Part shown: piece by piece, positions 16,346 through 24,361 of the stretch | Layout of the letters: the number at the start of each line of letters is the position of its first letter | How positions within the stretch are numbered: the stretch's first letter is position 1 | Assembly: GCA_046047235.1 (NCBI GenBank) | Contig: JBJOII010000046.1 | Location: 1-28,645, forward strand | Length of the DNA stretch: 28,645 nucleotides | Direction of reading: 5' to 3' | Source: JBMTVN01 sp046047235 | GTDB lineage: Bacteria > Verrucomicrobiota > Verrucomicrobiia > Limisphaerales > JAHDYP01 | Position numbers and translations under genes: made by a program | Notes under the pieces: generated by a model | The model's input: the letters and a program-made list of their open reading frames with translations, nothing else | The model's database searches: none | Told to the model about the DNA's origin: nothing

Positions 16346-18826
16346 CTACCTCCCCGCAACCTGTGGTATCGGCCAAAGCGACCTCCAATACCGCTGCTCA
16401 ACCTCATAAAAATCAACAGGTTCCGCCCCCCCCTCACCCTCCGCCAGCACCCCATACCGACGCATCTCCCGAAACCACTCAGCCCGTGGCTGAAATCCCG
16501 GCATGTCAAACCGCGGATGCCCCTCCAAATAATCGCGCCCCCCCTCACACATCGCCAAAAGGGCCTGATAACCAGCGTCTTGCCGACTCGCAAACACCGG
16601 CTCCCCCGCCGCCGCAGTGCACCGACCCCACCCGCCCTCCTCCGCCGCCAACGGCGCCAGCAAAATCAACGAAAGCTCAGGCCGACTCAGGTTAAACACG
16701 TTGTGCCGGCTCGTGTTCAACCGCGGATCCCGCATGTCCGGCTGCCAAAACGAAACACCCCGCTCATCCGACAAACTCAGCGGCAATAACCGTCCCGGCT
16801 CCTCATGACACCCCATGCACCGCTCCGCCATCACCGCCGCACCCGCCCGCGTGCTCGGCCATTCCGCGTCCAACCCCACCTGCTGGTTCTCCGCATACCC
16901 CCCAATCATCCCCGTCCCCAAAGCCGCATACGTCCCGGGATACGCCGCCCCCGTCTCAATCCATAACCGCAAAACCCGCTCCTGCTGCTCGGTTGCCCGC
17001 ACCCCATAATGCTCCCCATCCAAATACCCCAGCAACCGGCTCGCCGATGACCCCAAGGTCCGTGGCGCATAATTGCTCACCGCCTGATTCCGCCCGTCCG
17101 AAAACAAACCCGCCACGGTCAAGGTGTAGTAGCTGTGGCTGAACATCGGCCCCCGATCCCCGGCAAGCACCAGCCGCGCCGCCGCCGGCCCACCACGCTC
17201 AGTCGCCTCATACCCATGACACTCCACACACAACGCATCCAATACCGGCTGCACGTCCCGCGGAAAATCAATCACGTCCGGAACCCCCTCCACCGGCTCC
17301 ACCCCGCTCGCCCCACGCCGCGCCGCCAGCGATGTCGCCAACGCCATCGCATGCTCCGGCGTCCGCGTCCGCTGCTCATGACACCCCACACAACTCGTCG
17401 TCTCCCCGGGCATCACAGTCAAAAAGCTCTGCATCCGCTTCACCGCCATGTCCCGCTCGTCCAACGCCACAAAAAAGAAACTCCGCATCGCCGGCAACTC
17501 CATCAACGCCGACCCATCCTCCTCCACCGGCACCGTCCCCACAATCCGCTCCAAGGTAAACGTCCCGGAATAACTGATCGGATCCATCCCCCCAGTGTAA
17601 TGAATCGGCATCGGCAAGGTCTCCAAGACCAACAGCTTCTTGATCTCCCCTCGCTCCACCCCCTCCATGTTCCGGCCATCGTAAATGTTCGCCAACATCA
17701 ACGTCCCCGTCGGGTCCCCCAAATCCACCCGGTCCACCAATATAGGTTCTCGACGCCGCCCCGCCACCGGACGCGGCTCATGACACTGCAACCCCTTCGC
17801 CCGATCCTCCGCCGGCAACACCAGCAACTCCTCAATCCGACCCGATCCATCCATCGCCACCAGAGTCCCTCCCCGCGCCGCGAGAAACAGCTCCTCACTC
17901 AAAGCCCACGGATCCCGAAAATCACTACCCTCCGCTATCCGAACAGACCCCGCCGGATCATCCGGTCCCAAGGCTGGATCCACCACGGTAATCACACCCG
18001 CATGCTCAATCTGCCCGTGACCAGGTGAAAAACTCGCCACCACCTTCGCCGTCCCCGGAATCGGCTTCGCATCAATCATCGTCACGCCCGGATGCATGTT
18101 CCCGTAATACACCATCTGCCCCGTCCCATCCGGATTCGCCGTCCATAAATGATGAAAGTTTACCTGGCTCCGGTCCACATACTCCCAGCGCGTATACAAA
18201 ATCCGCCCGTCCGGCAAAACCCACGGCGTGTTGTCATGCTCGTTGTTGCTCGAAATCGCCCGCACCCCCGACCCGTCCGGCCCACACCGATGCAACACCG
18301 CCACCTGCGTCAGCCAGCAATTCACCCACCGCTTGCACCGGCTCGATACAAAAACAATGTCCCCGTTCGGTAAATAGCTCGGCTCAATATCGTCAAACAC
18401 GCCGTGCGTCAGTTGCCTCAACCCGGAACCGTCCAGATTCACCTCATGCAACAGGTAGTTCTCTGTCCCTCCCTTCCGATACGAAAACAACACCTTCGTC
18501 CCCTCATAGTTCAATTGCGGATCCCTCACACCCCCACGCGGATCATCCAGCAACACCACCAACTCGCCGGTCGCCACATCCCACCGATACAACTTCCCCC
18601 CCTCACGCCAGGCCTTACGTCCCACATCTTCCGCATAATAACCAAAGTTCGCATACCAGTGCCCATCCGTGTCGTTCAAACGCCGCACCGCAAAAACCAA
18701 CTGCCCCACCTCAGCCGCCAATCGCTCCCTTAACTCCCCACCCGAAACCGCCGCAGCTCCGCAAACCCAAGCCACCAACCACAAGCAACCCATCCTGCCG
18801 CTCCAACTCAAATCTCGATCTCTCAT
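16346..18826 (-). CDS. Secreted HzsA-related multihaem protein with TolB-like beta-propeller
   Basis: An 826-residue exported protein (signal about 1-30: MGCLWLVAWVCGAAAVSGG). Residues 40-400 form WD40/TolB-like blades (LLHEVNLDGSGLRQLTHG, DIEPSYLPNGDIVFVSSR, WVLPDGRILYTRWEYVDRS). The rest carries three c-type haem motifs: CVGCH (479-483), CVECH (533-537) and CMGCH (670-674). Propeller plus middle domain plus cytochrome region is the plan of the hydrazine synthase alpha subunit of anammox bacteria, and the block PMPIHYTGGMDPISYSG with TLERIVGTVPVEEDGSA resembles its relatives in Planctomycetota/Verrucomicrobiota. Without partner subunits hydrazine synthesis is not supported; an extracytoplasmic electron-transfer or oxidase role is inferred. 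It starts 7 bases after the preceding cytochrome gene and shares its transcript. Confidence 0.82.
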   Translation of the reverse strand: MRDRDLSWSGRMGCLWLVAWVCGAAAVSGGELRERLAAEVGQLVFAVRRLNDTDGHWYANFGYYAEDVGRKAWREGGKLYRWDVATGELVVLLDDPRGGVRDPQLNYEGTKVLFSYRKGGTENYLLHEVNLDGSGLRQLTHGVFDDIEPSYLPNGDIVFVSSRCKRWVNCWLTQVAVLHRCGPDGSGVRAISSNNEHDNTPWVLPDGRILYTRWEYVDRSQVNFHHLWTANPDGTGQMVYYGNMHPGVTMIDAKPIPGTAKVVASFSPGHGQIEHAGVITVVDPALGPDDPAGSVRIAEGSDFRDPWALSEELFLAARGGTLVAMDGSGRIEELLVLPAEDRAKGLQCHEPRPVAGRRREPILVDRVDLGDPTGTLMLANIYDGRNMEGVERGEIKKLLVLETLPMPIHYTGGMDPISYSGTFTLERIVGTVPVEEDGSALMELPAMRSFFFVALDERDMAVKRMQSFLTVMPGETTSCVGCHEQRTRTPEHAMALATSLAARRGASGVEPVEGVPDVIDFPRDVQPVLDALCVECHGYEATERGGPAAARLVLAGDRGPMFSHSYYTLTVAGLFSDGRNQAVSNYAPRTLGSSASRLLGYLDGEHYGVRATEQQERVLRLWIETGAAYPGTYAALGTGMIGGYAENQQVGLDAEWPSTRAGAAVMAERCMGCHEEPGRLLPLSLSDERGVSFWQPDMRDPRLNTSRHNVFNLSRPELSLILLAPLAAEEGGWGRCTAAAGEPVFASRQDAGYQALLAMCEGGRDYLEGHPRFDMPGFQPRAEWFREMRRYGVLAEGEGGAEPVDFYEVEQRYWRSLWPIPQVAGR

Positions 18827-18830
18827 GGCT

Positions 18831-18835
18831 CTCCT
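18831..18835 (-). promoter_or_regulatory. Ribosome binding site of the HzsA-related gene
   Basis: AGGAG on the minus strand sits four bases before the ATG at 18826 and overlaps the TAG stop of the upstream gene (TAGGAG). It supports the chosen start and tight coupling of the two genes. Clear Shine-Dalgarno sites are uncommon elsewhere in this window. Confidence 0.75.
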
Positions 18836-20711
18836 ATAGGGATAAAAGATACGCCACCAAATCAGTCAGCTCCGACTCGCTCAAACCACTCGTCACCCCG
18901 TGCGCATCCCCAAGATTCCTCTCCGTCAATACCTCCACCAATGTCGCCGCCGACCCGTCATGCAAATACGGCCCCGTCCGCCACACCTCCACCAAGGTCG
19001 GCGTAAAAAAAACATCCCCCTCCCCATCCAACTCCCCGCGCGTCCCCACATCATGCGCACCCAAATCCGAATACAACTCGCCCGGATGACATACCCCACA
19101 CCCCACTCCCGCCGACTCAAATAACTCCCGCCCTCTCCTCGCCTCCGCCGATAACTCTCCCCCCTCCAGATATGGACTCGGCACCGGCCGCAAAGACTTC
19201 AAATACGCATCCATCGCTTCCGCCACACCCTCCGGTTGCACGGTAAATAAAATATGCCGAATCCCCGCACGCACCGCCTCCTCCGCCGTCGGCCTCACCC
19301 CCAAACTCATCGCCGGCCCCATCCGATGCGAATACAACAAACTCCGGTTGTTCTTCGGATTCCCTATACCGTCATTCAATAAATCCCAGTTCAACGCATC
19401 CATCCGACCCTCACCCGGATGACAACTCGCACAACTCTGCCACCCCTGAAAACACAACCGCGCATCATGGAAATATAGTTCCCCCAACCGCTCCTCCGAC
19501 ATCACACCCCGCTCACCCAACTCCACGGTCCGCACCCCACCCCCCAGCTTCCCCAACCCCACCACCGACAACGTATCGCTAAAATAATTCGCCGACACCA
19601 CCCTGCCATCCGCCACCACGACCGACCGCGGACCCAACCCCCGCTCACCCAATGCAACCCGCCCCCTCAGCCCCACCAGAAATGCCAGGTCGTTCGGCAC
19701 ATCCCTCCGGCATCGCGATACGGTCCGGTAATCATTTACCCCCCCCTCCGGCATCTCCTCAGGCAAAGCCTCCAGTTTCGCCACCAAACCACCCACATCT
19801 ACCACACTCAGCTCATGCGTCCCCGCATGGGCCACCACCAACGCCCCACCGTCACCCGACCACGCCACCCCCCACGGATTCGCCGCCCCACGATCCACCG
19901 TGTCCAATAACACGGTGTTCAAAACGGTCATGGTCTCCAAATCTATCAGGGTCATCGCATTGGTATTCATCCACCCACGCTCCACCTGCGTGGTCGGTAA
20001 CGGAAACCTCGACACCAAATGCGTCACCACCGCCCACCTGCCGTCCGGAGAAATCTCCACCGCATTCAAATACCCACTCCCGTTCGGCAGCCGCAATGTC
20101 TTCACCACCCGCCCCTCCACCGCGTCCACTACACTCACTCCAGCCGCCACCTCCACGCCATCCGACCGACCGTTGTGCAACAGGTTCGCCACCAATAACC
20201 ACCTCCCGTCCCCCGTCATCGCCATCGCCACCGGCTCCCGCTCCACCCCCACCACGCGCAAGACCTCTCCACTCCCCAAATCCACCTCCACCACCTCGTT
20301 CCGAAACCGACGCGCCAGCCAAGCGCTGCCACCCCCACGCACCACCACCGGCGCCATCACCATGTGCCCCACCGGATGCACCCGCCGCCCCCCACCCTCC
20401 ACATCCAAAACCTCGAGACCACCATCCACCGCCGCCAACGTCACCACCAGCTCCCGATCCTCAACCCGCCAAGCCAACCCACTCACCCTCCCCGCCACCT
20501 CCCACCGCCCAACCACCCGCCCCTCAGCCAAAACCACCTCCAAAACCACCGCCTCACCCGCCCCACCCACATACACCCGCGAACCATCCCCCGATGCCAC
20601 CATCGCCACCGGTGCCACCCCCTCAGCCAGCCCGCCGCACACCACGGCCAACAGCAGAAACCCCACCACCCGAAGAGTAGAACCGGCACGCTTGAAGGAC
20701 ACAACTCGCAT
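18834..20711 (-). CDS. Secreted YVTN-type beta-propeller fused to dihaem cytochrome c (MauG/CcpA-like)
   Basis: From ATG 20711, where a signal peptide begins (MRVVSFKRAGSTLRVVGFLL), the protein is 625 residues; a longer frame adds 21 residues and is rejected. Residues 30-400 form propeller blades of YVTN type (DGSRVYVGGAGEAVVLEV, GDGRWLLVANLL, SPDGRWAVVTHLVSRF, GDGGALVVAHAGTHELSVVD, NYFSDTLSVV). The C-terminal third has two haem sites, CASCH (427-431) and CGVCH (538-542), with GIGNPKNNRSLLYSHRMGPA and FFTPTLVEVWRTGPYLHDG, the blocks of the dihaem peroxidase/MauG group. It probably oxidises a substrate or relays electrons outside the cytoplasm. Its coding strand is extremely G-rich. It is the first gene of a two-gene operon with the HzsA-related protein. 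Confidence 0.87.
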   Translation of the reverse strand: MRVVSFKRAGSTLRVVGFLLLAVVCGGLAEGVAPVAMVASGDGSRVYVGGAGEAVVLEVVLAEGRVVGRWEVAGRVSGLAWRVEDRELVVTLAAVDGGLEVLDVEGGGRRVHPVGHMVMAPVVVRGGGSAWLARRFRNEVVEVDLGSGEVLRVVGVEREPVAMAMTGDGRWLLVANLLHNGRSDGVEVAAGVSVVDAVEGRVVKTLRLPNGSGYLNAVEISPDGRWAVVTHLVSRFPLPTTQVERGWMNTNAMTLIDLETMTVLNTVLLDTVDRGAANPWGVAWSGDGGALVVAHAGTHELSVVDVGGLVAKLEALPEEMPEGGVNDYRTVSRCRRDVPNDLAFLVGLRGRVALGERGLGPRSVVVADGRVVSANYFSDTLSVVGLGKLGGGVRTVELGERGVMSEERLGELYFHDARLCFQGWQSCASCHPGEGRMDALNWDLLNDGIGNPKNNRSLLYSHRMGPAMSLGVRPTAEEAVRAGIRHILFTVQPEGVAEAMDAYLKSLRPVPSPYLEGGELSAEARRGRELFESAGVGCGVCHPGELYSDLGAHDVGTRGELDGEGDVFFTPTLVEVWRTGPYLHDGSAATLVEVLTERNLGDAHGVTSGLSESELTDLVAYLLSL

Positions 20712-21330
20712 GGTCAGTTTTTCAATATCCAGAGTCGTCAAACACAGGATCAGCTCATTCCTGTTGTAAAGCATTCAGAGACATCACGCAAGCAACACTA
20801 ATCACACAAACGAGGGCACGATTAAGAATTGCGGCCAGATACTCACCACCCTGGCGGGAGTCACAAAGACGAAGCCCTCACGGCCCGAACACCTCAACTG
20901 TCTGCCGCCGCACCCAATCGGCACCATCTCCCGCAACATCGATTTGGCTGTTCAAACCCCAACCAACCGTTCCTCCTGCGCACTCCACTGACCAGCCCTT
21001 CCCCTTTGTCTCCTCCATCCCAACTGCATTTCACGAGCTGGCTAAATTCATCCATTTTACCCCACAAATATCTCCTCCTTCCTTCTCACCCACTCCTGTC
21101 AATCACACCAGCGTAACACCAACCCAGTACGGATTATCGCGACAGGTGTCCCGATAATCCGTACTGACTCAGCAAGCCCCGGGCTCGGGGGCCGCATGGG
21201 GAATCACGGTCCCAGAGAGGTTAATCGACACAGAAGCAGAGGGCTCCGAAGCAAGCCATTACGCGGGACTTTGCTCGAAACTGAACGCACGATTGCCAAA
21301 AGGAGGGACTGCCACCACAGTAGCGCGCGG
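20712..21330 (+). other. Intergenic region between the cytochrome gene and metG
   Basis: Roughly 620 bases between two divergent genes. Open frames at 20829-21116 and the upstream extension of metG lack coding character. The left part is AT-richer than its surroundings and presumably holds the cytochrome operon promoter, but I cannot fix its hexamers. The only strong structure is the inverted repeat at 21125-21166. An AAAAGGAGGG at 21298-21307 looks like a Shine-Dalgarno but lies 24 bases before the metG ATG with no start codon at the right distance. Confidence 0.6.
21125..21166. repeat. Long perfect inverted repeat upstream of metG
   Basis: CAGTACGGATTATCG (21125-21139) pairs perfectly with CGATAATCCGTACTG (21152-21166), a 15-bp stem around a 12-base loop that itself contains GAC/GTC. 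No T-run follows on either strand, so it is not a typical terminator. It lies 165 bases before the metG start. It could be a regulator-binding palindrome, a REP-like element or an RNA hairpin. Confidence 0.85.
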
Positions 21331-22911
21331 ATGAGCAAACGGTTCTACCTTACAACCGCAATCGATTACGTGAACGGCGAACCCCACTTGGGACACGCCT
21401 ACGAAAAAGTCGTTACCGACGTCATCGCCCGAGTCCACCGCAGCCTCGGTGAAGAGGTCTTCTTCCTGACCGGCCTCGACGAACACGGGCAAAAAGTCAA
21501 ACAGGCCGCCGAAGCCAAAGGTATGGCTCCCCAAGCCTGGTGTGACCAGCTCGCCGCCATCTGGCAGGACTTCGCCAGCCACCTCGACCTCACCAACAAC
21601 GATTTCATCCGCACCACCTCCGCCCGCCATAAGGCCTTCGTCACGGGCATGCTCGAAAAGCTCCACCGGAACGATCACTTCTATAAAGCCAGCCACCGCG
21701 GGTTCTATTCCACTAAGGAAGAGACCTTCCTCACCGACAAGGACCGTGGGCCCGATGGCCAGTTCGATCCCAGTTGGGGCGAAGTCGTGGAGCTCTCGGA
21801 AGATAACTGGTACTTCCGTATGGGGCGTCACCAGCAATGGCTCATCGACCATATCGAAGCCAACCCGGACTTCATCGCTCCCGACTATCGGCGCAACGAA
21901 ATCCTCGGCTTCCTGCGCAGCCAAAAGCTCGAAGACCTTTGCATCTCCCGCCCGGTAAACCGGCTCGACTGGGGCATTCCCCTCCCCTTCGACCCCGAGT
22001 TCGTTACCTACGTCTGGTTCGACGCGCTCAGTAACTACGCCAGTCTCCCCGGTGCCCTCGGCGATCCCACCGTGGTCGAGCAACTCCCCGATCAACCCGG
22101 AATCACGAAAACGATCGACCCCACTGTCCAACTCTGGCCCGCCGATATCCATGTCATCGGTAAGGACATCATCAAGTTCCACACGGTCTACTGGCCCATC
22201 ATGCTCAAGGCCATGGAACTGCCCCTCCCCAAACAAGTCCTCGTCCATGGCTGGTGGCAAAAGGACGGCCAGAAAATGAGCAAAACCACCGGCAATATCG
22301 TCGACCCCAAAGCTGTCGTCCTCGACTGGGGCGTCGATGCCTTCCGCTATTACGTCGTCCGTGAGCTCAACGTCGGTGCGGATGGCAACTGGACCGACCA
22401 GGGCTTCGAATCCCGCTACTCCGCGGAACTGGCCAACGGCCTCGGCAACCTCGTGAACCGCTCGCTCTCCATGCTCCGACGCTACCGCAACGGTATCCTC
22501 CCCGAGCGCTCGGATGAACTCGCAGCCGAAACCACCCAGCGCATCGAGGAAACGCTCGCCCTCCTGCGCCAACATGAACTCCAGGCCGCCCTCAAATCCA
22601 TCTGGTCCATCGTCACCCGCGCTAACCAATACGTCGACCAAACCGCCCCCTTTAAACTAGCAAAAGATCCCACCCAAACCGCACGCCTCGACGAAATCCT
22701 CTATAACCTCGTCGAAACCTCGCGCATCCTCGCCATCCTGCTCTGGCCCTTCATCCCTGGCACTGCCAATAAGATCTATCAGCAGATCGGACTCGAAGGC
22801 ACACCCGATAGACTCGCCGCAGCCCAGTGGGGCAGCCTCACCGCAGGCCACGCCGTCGGTGAACCCGCCCCGCTCTTCCCCCGGCGCGACCTCCCACAAA
22901 AAGCCAGCTAG
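21331..22911 (+). CDS. metG: Methionyl-tRNA synthetase
   Basis: Class I aminoacyl-tRNA synthetase charging tRNA-Met. From ATG 21331 the protein is 526 residues and opens with the family start KRFYLTTAIDYVNGEPHLGH. The HIGH-type motif is HLGH (19-22) and the KMSKS-type motif is KMSKT (315-319, in QKMSKTTGNIVDP). VWFDALSNY and GKDIIKFHTVYWP are also characteristic. The connective region (KDRGPDGQFDP) lacks zinc-binding cysteines, and there is no C-terminal EMAP-like tRNA-binding domain, which places it among the short, zinc-less forms. An in-frame extension to 21196 is rejected because it lacks family similarity. It converges with thrC, the stops being 31 bases apart. Confidence 0.95.
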   Translation: MSKRFYLTTAIDYVNGEPHLGHAYEKVVTDVIARVHRSLGEEVFFLTGLDEHGQKVKQAAEAKGMAPQAWCDQLAAIWQDFASHLDLTNNDFIRTTSARHKAFVTGMLEKLHRNDHFYKASHRGFYSTKEETFLTDKDRGPDGQFDPSWGEVVELSEDNWYFRMGRHQQWLIDHIEANPDFIAPDYRRNEILGFLRSQKLEDLCISRPVNRLDWGIPLPFDPEFVTYVWFDALSNYASLPGALGDPTVVEQLPDQPGITKTIDPTVQLWPADIHVIGKDIIKFHTVYWPIMLKAMELPLPKQVLVHGWWQKDGQKMSKTTGNIVDPKAVVLDWGVDAFRYYVVRELNVGADGNWTDQGFESRYSAELANGLGNLVNRSLSMLRRYRNGILPERSDELAAETTQRIEETLALLRQHELQAALKSIWSIVTRANQYVDQTAPFKLAKDPTQTARLDEILYNLVETSRILAILLWPFIPGTANKIYQQIGLEGTPDRLAAAQWGSLTAGHAVGEPAPLFPRRDLPQKAS

Positions 22912-22942
22912 CCTCGCCCGCACAAATTAGACAGCTTCCCCT

Positions 22943-24301
22943 TTACCCTCTCCCTGCGCCACCAATCGGCGCAGCCGCCCTGTGCTTCGACAACGCCTCC
23001 TTCACCGCATCCACGCTAGCCGGAAGCTCGATCGGCCCGTTCGCATGCTCACACGGGAAGGCCAGCTCGCGCTGATGATACTGCACCTTCATCTCAGTGA
23101 ACTTCAGCCCGTGGGCCGTCGATATCACCACCACCCGCTCTGACTTGTCGATCTTCCCGGCTTTCACCAGCTTGATCAACGCGGCCAGCGCCACGCCCGT
23201 GTGCGGACAGTTGAACATCCCGGTGCGATCCCCCAAAGCCGCTGCATCCGCCAGTTCCTCCTCGGTTGCCTGTTCCACCACGCCATTGAACTCTTTCAGC
23301 GTCCGAATCGCCTTCTGAATACTGACCGGGTTCCCGATCTGAATGGCACTCGCCAGGGTCTTCTCCGCCTGCACCGGCTCAAATGAATCAAAACCCTTCT
23401 GGTAAGCACGGTACAACGGGTTCGCCTTCTGGGCCTGCGCCACCACAATCCGTGGCAGCCGGTCAATCATCCCCAGTTCCTTCAGCATCAACAGCCCCTT
23501 ACCCAAAGCAGAGACATTCCCCAGATTGCCCCCCGGAATAATCATCACGTCCGGAACCTGCCAGTCGAACTGCTGCACGATCTCAATCCCAACGGTCTTC
23601 TGCCCCTCCACCCGCAACGAGTTCATCGAATTCGCCAAATACAAAGTCGGGTCGTTGGTAATCTCCTGCACCACCCGCATGCACCCGTCAAAGTCCGTGT
23701 CCAAACTCAACACCAAGGACCCGTTCGCAATCGGCTGCACCAGCTGCGCAATCGAAATCTTCCCCCGCGGCAACAACACAATCGATGGTATCCCCGCCGC
23801 CGCACAATAGGTCGCCAGCGCCGCGGAAGTATCCCCCGTGGAAGCACACGCCACAGCCTGAATCGGCGCGCCCTGCGCAATCATCTGCTTCACCTGCGAT
23901 ACCAAAACCGTCATCCCCAGGTCCTTAAACGACCCGCTGTGCGTGTTGCCGCACAACTTGATCCACAAATCGTCCAACCCAATGATCTTGCCAAACCGCT
24001 CCGCCCAAAACAGGTTCGTCCCCCCCTCATACAAGGACACCACATTCTCCGGCGCCAACCCCGGCAACACCCACTCCTTCTTGCCCCACACACCACTGCC
24101 ATACGGCCACTCGTGCCCGCGATACCGCCCATCAAACAAGGCCTTCCACTCCGTCGCCGTCCGCCCCGCCAAGGCCGCATGATCATGCTGCACCTCCAAC
24201 AGGCTGCCGCACTCCCGACAACGATACACAATCTCGTCCAGCCGATACTGCTGTCCGCACTCCGTGTTAAAACACTGAAACCAGGCTCGGTAATCGCTCA
24301 T
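22943..24301 (-). CDS. thrC: Threonine synthase (PLP-dependent)
   Basis: Forms threonine from O-phosphohomoserine. From ATG 24301 it has 452 residues; an 11-residue longer frame is less likely. The PLP lysine is Lys126 in HSGSFKDLGM, preceded by SLYEGGTNLFWAERFG. ASTGDTSAALATYCAAAG and IPGGNLGNVSALGKG are the phosphate- and cofactor-binding loops. Four cysteines near the N-terminus (C10, C15, C28, C31) form a rubredoxin-like zinc-ribbon module, common in the class of threonine synthases that resemble plant and actinobacterial enzymes. It is cytoplasmic. It diverges from the beta-helix protein gene across 60 bases. No hom or thrB is adjacent, so the threonine genes are dispersed. Confidence 0.94.
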   Translation of the reverse strand: MSDYRAWFQCFNTECGQQYRLDEIVYRCRECGSLLEVQHDHAALAGRTATEWKALFDGRYRGHEWPYGSGVWGKKEWVLPGLAPENVVSLYEGGTNLFWAERFGKIIGLDDLWIKLCGNTHSGSFKDLGMTVLVSQVKQMIAQGAPIQAVACASTGDTSAALATYCAAAGIPSIVLLPRGKISIAQLVQPIANGSLVLSLDTDFDGCMRVVQEITNDPTLYLANSMNSLRVEGQKTVGIEIVQQFDWQVPDVMIIPGGNLGNVSALGKGLLMLKELGMIDRLPRIVVAQAQKANPLYRAYQKGFDSFEPVQAEKTLASAIQIGNPVSIQKAIRTLKEFNGVVEQATEEELADAAALGDRTGMFNCPHTGVALAALIKLVKAGKIDKSERVVVISTAHGLKFTEMKVQYHQRELAFPCEHANGPIELPASVDAVKEALSKHRAAAPIGGAGRG

Positions 24302-24361
24302 GCTAGAAATGCCATCCCCCAATTTCCCGCCCAACGGGCTGAGGTTGGCGCGGGACCGAGA

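Noticed and set aside
21125..21166. The inverted repeat as a Rho-independent terminator
   Set aside because: Neither strand has a T-run after the stem, and no gene ends just upstream on either strand.
21259..22641. A 460-residue minus-strand frame opposite metG
   Set aside because: It is an antisense shadow; metG has complete HIGH and KMSKS motifs and the mirror frame shows no family motif.
23939..24361. N-terminal extension of the beta-helix frame across thrC
   Set aside because: It overlaps the conserved thrC N-terminus and lacks any family similarity; the protein is complete from 24362.
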